From the NCBI RefSeq assembly GCF_029255545.1, contig NZ_JANLJJ010000079.1, positions 1 to 64,000 on the forward strand: a DNA stretch of 64,000 bases, in the 5' to 3' direction. The notes beneath the pieces are model-generated. The model saw only the letters and a program-made list of their open reading frames with translations. It did not search any database and was not told the origin of the DNA. This DNA is from Ferrovibrio sp. GTDB taxonomy: Bacteria > Pseudomonadota > Alphaproteobacteria > Ferrovibrionales > Ferrovibrionaceae. The position numbers were made by a program, and so were the translations under genes. Below, piece after piece: positions 57,449 through 64,000 of this stretch. How positions within the stretch are numbered: the stretch's first letter is position 1; every line of letters starts with the position of its first letter.

Positions 57449-58201
57449 TTACGATAACCGAACCGGAATGCCGGCCTTGCTCATGAAGGCTTTCGCGCTC
57501 TGAATGCTTGTTTCGGTGAAATGATAGATATTGGTCGTGCAAACGGCCGAGGCGCCCCCGGAAAGGATTCCCTGCACGAAATGCGGCCATGCTCCGGCGC
57601 CGCCACAGATTTGAACCGGCACATCGACAGCCGATGTAACTTCGCGGCAAAGGGGAATGTCGTAGCCTTCCAGGGAGCCGTCGCGTTCGATCGAATTCAG
57701 CATGATTTCTCCGGCACCCAGTTGGGCGCCCTGCCGCGCCCACTCGCTAGCGCTCATTCCGGAGGGTTTGCTGCCAAAGTGGCTGAAAACCTCGTTACCG
57801 AGTTCTGTCTTGCGCGTATCTATGGAGAGAACCACGCATTGTGAGCCATAAACACGGGCAATTTCACTGATCAGTTCCGGCCTGTCTATGGCGCCGGAGT
57901 TGATCACGACCTTATCGGCACCCAGCGCCATAAACCGCCGGGCATCATCAAGACTGCGGATGCCCCCGCCAACGGCAAGCGGGACAAATGATCGTTTGGC
58001 CACGGCGCTCACTACGCTTTCGAACGATGTCGCGCCCGTCGGGGCGGTGCCCGGCCGGGTCACATCCAGCAGGATGATCTCATCGACAAGCCAGCCATCC
58101 ACGAAATTATGCGTGTATCTGTAGTCTGGCGTGAAGGTCTTGGTCCGGAACAGGACCCCGCCATTGATGGTCAGAACGGTAATCAACCGGCTCCTCAGCA
58201 T
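57449..58201 (-). CDS. hisF2: HisF-like cyclase/ammonia-dependent subunit (HisF2)
   Basis: LLDVTRPGTAPT; PLAVGGGIRSLDDARRFMALGADKVVINSGAI; VQICGGAGAWPHF. Confidence 0.9.
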   Translation of the reverse strand: MLRSRLITVLTINGGVLFRTKTFTPDYRYTHNFVDGWLVDEIILLDVTRPGTAPTGATSFESVVSAVAKRSFVPLAVGGGIRSLDDARRFMALGADKVVINSGAIDRPELISEIARVYGSQCVVLSIDTRKTELGNEVFSHFGSKPSGMSASEWARQGAQLGAGEIMLNSIERDGSLEGYDIPLCREVTSAVDVPVQICGGAGAWPHFVQGILSGGASAVCTTNIYHFTETSIQSAKAFMSKAGIPVRLS

Positions 58202-58821
58202 ACAAGATCCTCATTGAGGAAATTATTGAGGACGGCAAGGCCGTATCGCTGGCTCTTCTCTGGGTGGAACTGGGTTCCAAAAACATTGCCGGATTCAATA
58301 ATCGCGGCAAAGCGGGTGCCATATTCGCAGTCCGCGATCAGGGATTGCTCCGATTGGCACTGAATCCCGAAGCTGTGGACATAATAAAACAAAGCATCCT
58401 CGGGTATTCCCCTGAGCAGGCAGCTGTCGCGGCGCCGGCTAAAGCCGTTCCACCCGACATGCGGTATGCGGCAGCCGGGCTTCGAATCCAGCCGCGTCAC
58501 CATGGCGTCGATCCAGCCGAACCCTTCATGGCGCCCGAACTCTTCGCTTTCGTTGCATATCAGCTGCGCACCAAGGCAGATACCTAGGATCGGCTTGTGC
58601 TCTTTCTCAACCAGATGGCGCAGCGCGGGTACGAGGCCGCGTTCATGCAGGTTGCGCATTGCGTCGCCGAAGGCGCCGACTCCAGGGAGAATGATGCGAT
58701 CGGCGGCGGCTATTTCCGATGGAGTGCTAGTCACGACAGAGCGACAACCAAGCTTCTCCACTGCAGCAGCAACGGAAACGATATTGCCCATGCCGAAATC
58801 GACAATGGCAACCGTTGTCAC
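58195..58821 (-). CDS. hisH2: HisH-like glutamine amidotransferase subunit (HisH2)
   Basis: VAIVDFGMGNIVSVAAAVEKLG; ILPGVGAFGDAM; ILGICLGAQLICNESEE; GTQFHPEKS. Confidence 0.92.
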   Translation of the reverse strand: MTTVAIVDFGMGNIVSVAAAVEKLGCRSVVTSTPSEIAAADRIILPGVGAFGDAMRNLHERGLVPALRHLVEKEHKPILGICLGAQLICNESEEFGRHEGFGWIDAMVTRLDSKPGCRIPHVGWNGFSRRRDSCLLRGIPEDALFYYVHSFGIQCQSEQSLIADCEYGTRFAAIIESGNVFGTQFHPEKSQRYGLAVLNNFLNEDLVC

Positions 58822-60680
58822 GCGGCATCTCCTATAAGTGTTTGAGGCGTGCCAAGGGCCAGCGGGCTGTCGAGGAATGCCTTGGCTGAAAGGAATGAGA
58901 ACAGGAATTTTGACCTCGCGTTGCTGTCGAAGTCGCCATCAAGGAAGGCGACGAAGCGATCGCGAGCGATATAGTCGAAGATGGCGCTGCTGCTATCAAG
59001 CATCCAGTCCCGTGCCGCAGAATCAGTGGTATCTATCAGGGACGTAATCGATGCGTTGAAGCCCTTCTTGCGCCGATCAAGCCTGACTGGATCGGGCAGG
59101 AGGCCGGCCACGGAATCCCGTAGCAGCGATTTGGTGTAGCCGGCGTCAACGAGATGCTGCGTGGGAACCTGGTACATAAATTCGACAAGTGCTCGATTAA
59201 GAAATGGTGATCGATTCTCCACTGAGTGACTCATCGAATTCAGGTCGTCCTCATGCAGCATGACCGGAACGGATTCGTGAAAGATTTCGTTGAGCATGCG
59301 GGAGCGAAGGGTATCCGATGCATAGCTTTGCTCGCAAAAATCTTCGGAAAGAGGCGCGATCATCAAATTGTTAAAAATGCCGCGATCGAGATATATATGG
59401 CGCCGTTCGGCCGGCGTTTCGATGAACACGCGCGGGTTTTGCAGATGCGGATTGCGAACAAATTTCCCAAAGCCGTCGCGCCAGTCTTTCAGCAGGTCTT
59501 CGAAATCGTGGCGGTCGCGCTGCGTCGCCAGCCAGAAAGCGTAATGATCATAATATCCCGTGAATATCTCATCCGCGCCGGTGCCGGAAATGGCCACTTT
59601 ATACCCGCTGGCGCCAATCGCCTCGGACAGGAAGTCGTGAATGTAATAGGAAATCGTGGCCACGGGGGCATCATGAGCGATCACCTGGCGTTGCAGGCGG
59701 TCGATGAAGCCCTCGCGACTGGTGTGGATGACCGTGTTCCGGCACCCCAGTGCCGCGACGACCGATTTTATATTGTCGCTTTCATCGTATCGTTCGTCGG
59801 TGTCGACGATCGAGAATGTCTGAATGTCGCGGCCGAATTTCCGCGCGGCAATCGAGGCCAAGACACCAGAATCGATTCCGCCTGACAGGCAGAACGCCAG
59901 GCGGACATCGGATCGCAGGCACAGACGGACGGCTTCACTTAAATGATCGGCTACGCCGGCCACAGCCTCGGCCCTTGTCATGGCCACGGGGGCATACGAG
60001 AGCTTCCAGTATGGGGCAGGCCTGTAGCCGGCGGCGTCGGAAAACACGGCGGAACAGCCTGCGGGGAATTCCTCTACATCCCGCCAGAATGTTTCCTGCT
60101 GCTTCCACAGGGACTTGTAGCCGTTGACCAGATAGCGCTGCAGCTGCCGTGGGTTCACCACCGGCTTGCGATTAGCCAGCGCGCTGAGCGTCTTCACCTC
60201 GGAGGCGAAGTACAATCGATTGTCCCAGTGTGCGACAAACAACGGCTTTTCGCCGAAGCGGTCGCGGCTCATCCATATCCGCTGCTCCCGCAGATCGACG
60301 AGCGCAAGAGCCCACATTCCTTCGAACCGGCTGACGCAATCCGGTCCCCAGACTCGATAGGCGCGAAGCACAACCTCGGTATCAGATGAGGTGGAAAACT
60401 GTTGTCCCAGGGCTTCCAGTTCCTGGCGCAGTTCCGGAAAATTGTAGATTTCACCGTTGTACGCCAGCACACAATCATCTGCCGCGAACGGCTGCGCCGA
60501 CCTTTGGTCGAGATCAATGATCGCAAGCCGGGTGTGAAGCAGGGTGACCGAATCATCGCGGAGGCGGCCTGTCCAGCGGCCGAATCCGTCAGGGCCGCGA
60601 TGCTGCATGGTATGCAGCGCGCGCTCCTGGGCGTCAACCGCAGGCGGCGTATGACCTATGACCCCGGCAATTCCGCACAT
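58818..60680 (-). CDS. asnB: asparagine synthase (glutamine-hydrolysing) family
   Basis: MCGIAGVIGHT; MQHRGPDGFG; CLSGGIDSGVLASIAA; overlaps hisH2 start. Confidence 0.93.
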   Translation of the reverse strand: MCGIAGVIGHTPPAVDAQERALHTMQHRGPDGFGRWTGRLRDDSVTLLHTRLAIIDLDQRSAQPFAADDCVLAYNGEIYNFPELRQELEALGQQFSTSSDTEVVLRAYRVWGPDCVSRFEGMWALALVDLREQRIWMSRDRFGEKPLFVAHWDNRLYFASEVKTLSALANRKPVVNPRQLQRYLVNGYKSLWKQQETFWRDVEEFPAGCSAVFSDAAGYRPAPYWKLSYAPVAMTRAEAVAGVADHLSEAVRLCLRSDVRLAFCLSGGIDSGVLASIAARKFGRDIQTFSIVDTDERYDESDNIKSVVAALGCRNTVIHTSREGFIDRLQRQVIAHDAPVATISYYIHDFLSEAIGASGYKVAISGTGADEIFTGYYDHYAFWLATQRDRHDFEDLLKDWRDGFGKFVRNPHLQNPRVFIETPAERRHIYLDRGIFNNLMIAPLSEDFCEQSYASDTLRSRMLNEIFHESVPVMLHEDDLNSMSHSVENRSPFLNRALVEFMYQVPTQHLVDAGYTKSLLRDSVAGLLPDPVRLDRRKKGFNASITSLIDTTDSAARDWMLDSSSAIFDYIARDRFVAFLDGDFDSNARSKFLFSFLSAKAFLDSPLALGTPQTLIGDAA

Positions 60681-60686
60681 TGCAGT

Positions 60687-61697
60687 TTATTCCAGATCGG
60701 CCTTCCGAATAAGCTCGCCGCTGCCAACGGGCGCCTTCAGGCGTCGGCCAATCAGCGTAGGGAGCTCACTGGCAGCGAATTCCGTCGCGGGCCGCGCATA
60801 GGCGAGATTCTGAAGGGACAGGACGTCGCCGGGCTTCAGTGCATGCGAAGCAATCACGCCCTTGCGTATGGCCGGCCTCACCGAAACTTCGGATGGCTGT
60901 ACGATCTTTCCAACATGGCCACGCATTGATCGCCACTTCGGCCCTTCAGAAACCAAACGTGCGAACTCCGCAGGCTCAAGCGATAATTCATGGTCGCGAA
61001 AGCTCCGGCCGCTTCTACTGTCGGTAAAATGCGCTTCGATCAGGCCGGCTCCGAGCGCAATCGCGGCGAAGCAGGCCTCCAGGCCGATCATATGGTTGGA
61101 AAAACCGACGCGAAGCCCCGTTTTCTCGGCCAGAAACGGGATACTGGCGAGGTTCACCTCATCCACGGGGCACGGATATGATGAAGTGCATTGCAGAATC
61201 ATGATTCTGTCAGTAAGCGCCTCGTCTCCGATTTCATCTCGCAGCCATGCAATGGCCTGGTTGATTTCATCAAAAGTGCTGCCGCCCGTGGAGAGTATGA
61301 TCGGTTTGCCAGTACGGGCCGCGGCCGAAAGCACGGGGCGGAATGTGATATCTCCCGAGGCGATCTTGATGACTGGAAAAAGCTCGGACAGGAGCGGCAC
61401 CCAATCTTCAGTGAGAGGTGTTGAGAATAGCGGCAGTTCCGTAAGTCTGGCATGGTCTGCAAGCTGGCGGTGTTGCTCTTCCGTCAGGGAAAACTGGGTC
61501 ACCCGCTTCAACCGTTCTGGGTCCGATGCCGTGGCATAGCGTGCCGGCGTATAGCTCTGCAGCTTGGCCGCATGCGCCCCCGCTTCCTTGGCCAAGCTTA
61601 TCATGCGCTTTGCCGCGGCAATGTCGCCTTCGTGGTTTACCCCGATCTCGGCCACGAAGACGGTTTCGCTATCCAGGTCTTTCCCAAACAGGTTCAT
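60687..61697 (-). CDS. NeuB-family nonulosonate synthase with SAF-like C-terminus
   Basis: FVAEIGVNHEGDIAAAKRMISLAKEAGAHAAKLQSY; ILSTGGST; FSNHMIGLEACFAAIALGAGLIEAHFTD; C-terminal VIASHALKPGDVLSLQNLAYARPATEF...GRRLKAPVGSGELI. Confidence 0.92.
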   Translation of the reverse strand: MNLFGKDLDSETVFVAEIGVNHEGDIAAAKRMISLAKEAGAHAAKLQSYTPARYATASDPERLKRVTQFSLTEEQHRQLADHARLTELPLFSTPLTEDWVPLLSELFPVIKIASGDITFRPVLSAAARTGKPIILSTGGSTFDEINQAIAWLRDEIGDEALTDRIMILQCTSSYPCPVDEVNLASIPFLAEKTGLRVGFSNHMIGLEACFAAIALGAGLIEAHFTDSRSGRSFRDHELSLEPAEFARLVSEGPKWRSMRGHVGKIVQPSEVSVRPAIRKGVIASHALKPGDVLSLQNLAYARPATEFAASELPTLIGRRLKAPVGSGELIRKADLE

Positions 61698-61756
61698 GTT
61701 TGCTTGCTACCTTCTGGAAATACGCGGATTCCGAACACCGAGCAGGACATCCATGC

Positions 61757-62785
61757 TCAGTTCTGCTTTGACGCTCTTCCGAACTTCTGCTTGTACCATT
61801 CGATATACCGGACATAGCCTTTTTCGAGCGGCCACTTCGGCTCATAACCGATCAGCTTCTTGGCCTTATCCACATTCAGCGTGCCGCGTTCGGGCATTAA
61901 GGCGTCTTTTTCCTTGTACTGCACGGTAACGTCCGGGAAGTGCGTCTCGATTATCTGGGCCATTTCGCTGATCGAGCGGGCCGACCCATAAGTCATGTTG
62001 AAAATCTGGTTGCGCGCTTCCTTGCGCTCTACCGTCTTGACGATACCATCGACCAGATCGCCGATATAAGTGAAATCAAGCCGATCGGAACCGTCGCCAT
62101 GTACGACGACATCCGAGCCCTGAATGGCGTTTTCAATGAATATCTGGCCAACCCGGCGGCTGACGCAGCGTTCCCCGTAAAGCGCGGATGGCCGAATGAT
62201 CGTGTAAGGCAGCCCGAAGACCTGATTATAGGCGATGACCATTTTTTCCCCGGCGAATTTCAAGGCGCCATAGATGCCTAGCGGTTCACAGGAGGTTTCT
62301 TCCGAGACGGAATCGTCCATGAAGTTGCCATACACCATGCTCGACGAGAAGAAGATGAAATGCTCGACGTTGCCGCGGCTGTAGTCGAGGGCGTTTTCGA
62401 GGGTGCGGAGGCTATGGTCGAAGGTGCTGTAGGGATCCTTGTTTGATTTGCCGGCATGCGCCACGGCGGCAAGCTGGACGACGACTTCGGGCTTTATGTC
62501 CTTCAGCACGCTGGTAAGGGCGTGGTACTCGCGCGCATCCTGCAGGTGCAGGGGAACCCGAGCGTTGCGCAGTAGGTCGAGGCGCTCCGACGTGATGTCG
62601 ATGTAGAGGTCGCGATTGACAATGTCGCCCTGGGCGCGGCCGAAGGCATAGAGGTTGTTCACCTGCAGGCTGTCTATCACGTGAACGTCGGCGCCAAGTT
62701 CTTTGAGTTTCAGGGCAAGATGGTGGCCAATAAATCCGGCCCCGCCGATGAGGGCAATGCGGCGGTTTGCGATGGGGAACGTCAT
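61757..62785 (-). CDS. NAD-dependent epimerase/dehydratase (extended SDR)
   Basis: IALIGGAGFIGHHLALKL; SSSMVYG; YGALKFAGEK; RPSALYGERC. Confidence 0.9.
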   Translation of the reverse strand: MTFPIANRRIALIGGAGFIGHHLALKLKELGADVHVIDSLQVNNLYAFGRAQGDIVNRDLYIDITSERLDLLRNARVPLHLQDAREYHALTSVLKDIKPEVVVQLAAVAHAGKSNKDPYSTFDHSLRTLENALDYSRGNVEHFIFFSSSMVYGNFMDDSVSEETSCEPLGIYGALKFAGEKMVIAYNQVFGLPYTIIRPSALYGERCVSRRVGQIFIENAIQGSDVVVHGDGSDRLDFTYIGDLVDGIVKTVERKEARNQIFNMTYGSARSISEMAQIIETHFPDVTVQYKEKDALMPERGTLNVDKAKKLIGYEPKWPLEKGYVRYIEWYKQKFGRASKQN

Positions 62786-63927
62786 TTCGATACCTCGTTG
62801 ATAACGGTTTTTACGGCATCCACGATGCGGGACATGTCATTGCGATTCAGGTGAGGGCCAACAGGCAGTGCGATGGAGCATGTGCTGATCCACCCGGCAA
62901 CCGGATGGTCGGATGGCTTGTGGCCGAATTTCTCCCTGTAATACGACATCTGTGGCACCGGGCCCGGGTAGTGGACGCTGGTGCCAATGCCACGGGCATT
63001 CAGCTTGAGGATGATGTCCGTACGTCGCGCGGCCCAGGATTCTGGCAGCATCATATTGAAGCAGTAGTGGCTTGATTTGAAGCGGCCGCCATCAGCGCGG
63101 AACAATTGCAGAGGCTCAACGTCACGCAGGCCGGCGTCGAGAGCCGCGAAATTCTCTGCGCGCCGGTCCAGGAAATTGCTGACTTTTTTCAGTTGTTCGA
63201 TACCGATGGCGGCCTGGATTTCATTCATGCGGTAATTGTAACCGAGGTCGACGACATCATAGATGCCTGGCACTTTGCGTTCGTGCATCGCCTTGTCAAC
63301 GCCGAAGGCCTTCTTGATGCGGAGTTTTGCAGCGAGGTCGGCATGCTTGGTGATGATCATGCCGCCTTCGGCGGTGGTCATGTGTTTGACCGGGTAAAAC
63401 GAGAATACCCCGACATCGCCCAGCATGCCCGCATGGATGTCATCCAGTCGGGTGCCAACGGCCAGCGCGCAATCTTCGAGCACAAAGAGCCCATGGCGCT
63501 TCGCCAGCGCCATGACCGGCGTCATGTCGACGGGCATTCCGAGGTAATGAACTACGGCAATGGCCTTGGTGCGTGGCCCGATGGCCGCGGCGATGGCTTC
63601 GATATTAATGTTGCCGGTTTCTGCCTCAGAGTCGACAAAGACCGGCGTCGCGCCGGTCAGCAGAACGGTATGCGAAGTTGCTGCATGTGTCTGCGCCGGA
63701 ACTATGACCTCGTCGCCCTGACCGATGCCAAGAGTAAACCAAACCAGATGCATGCCGGCCGTACAGGACGAAACGGTAATTGCATGGGGGGATCCGGTCC
63801 AGGCGGCAAAATCATTTTCGAATTGTGTCGCGCGCGGTCCATGCACCAGTATCGGGCCGGACATGACATCCAGCACGGCGGCGCGTTCTTCGTCGCCTAT
63901 CATGGGTTTTCCAAAGGGAATCGTCAT
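62782..63927 (-). CDS. DegT/DnrJ/EryC1 aminotransferase
   Basis: HAITVSSCTAGMHLVWFTLGIGQGDEVIVPAQTHAATSH; FVLEDCALAVG; FSFYPVKHMTTAEGGMIITK. Confidence 0.92.
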   Translation of the reverse strand: MTIPFGKPMIGDEERAAVLDVMSGPILVHGPRATQFENDFAAWTGSPHAITVSSCTAGMHLVWFTLGIGQGDEVIVPAQTHAATSHTVLLTGATPVFVDSEAETGNINIEAIAAAIGPRTKAIAVVHYLGMPVDMTPVMALAKRHGLFVLEDCALAVGTRLDDIHAGMLGDVGVFSFYPVKHMTTAEGGMIITKHADLAAKLRIKKAFGVDKAMHERKVPGIYDVVDLGYNYRMNEIQAAIGIEQLKKVSNFLDRRAENFAALDAGLRDVEPLQLFRADGGRFKSSHYCFNMMLPESWAARRTDIILKLNARGIGTSVHYPGPVPQMSYYREKFGHKPSDHPVAGWISTCSIALPVGPHLNRNDMSRIVDAVKTVINEVSK

Positions 63928-64000
63928 TGCATCACTCTTGGCGGCAGGGCTTGTGGTGAATGGGTGGGTTCAATGGTAATCGACCCGGACCGGGGCGTTG

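Noticed and set aside
57449-58821. HisF/HisH as histidine biosynthesis genes
   Set aside because: Next to an N-acetyl sugar amidotransferase inside a glycan locus with no other his genes; sugar amidotransfer is more likely, although the rest of the genome should be checked.
1-64000. CRISPR array, prophage, transposase, toxin-antitoxin or defence genes
   Set aside because: No regularly spaced repeats, transposase/integrase motifs or recognisable defence domains were seen in the ORFs or sequence.

Overview
GC-rich window, probably alphaproteobacterial (inferred from coding style and gene content, not tested). It has two unrelated halves. (1) About 1-16.9 kb is a nitrogen-scavenging ureide/amide catabolic locus: two isochorismatase-fold cysteine hydrolases, a BMP-type ABC importer (SBP, double ATPase, two permeases), a GntR regulator, an allophanate-hydrolase-like amidase with the AtzF C-terminal domain, a dipeptide-type ABC importer, and an AtzG/HpxX - AtzE/HpxY - HpxZ set. 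Two nearly identical 15-mers (TGYATACTGCATGCA), 8 kb apart, lie in its divergent promoter regions and are a candidate GntR operator. (2) About 17-64 kb is a large surface-glycan/glycoconjugate locus, almost entirely on the minus strand. It carries a WbpI/WbpE/WbpD/WbpB set for UDP-2,3-diacetamido-mannuronate-type sugars, a WbpG/HisH2/HisF2 amidotransferase trio, two NeuB-family synthases, a NeuA-HAD fusion, an SpsF-like nucleotidyltransferase, three tandem SDRs, three DegT aminotransferases, three asparagine-synthetase-like proteins (one without the N-terminal Cys), glycosyltransferases, methyltransferases, a radical SAM/SPASM protein, two PhyH-like oxygenases, a formyltransferase, a deacetylase and a PglK/MsbA-like ABC exporter. 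At the junction (about 16.87-16.95 kb) is a decayed tRNA-fMet 3' half followed by a perfect-stem terminator, which suggests an island boundary. No CRISPR array, IS element, rRNA or intact tRNA was recognised. All family calls are by eye from the translated ORFs; no database search was run.
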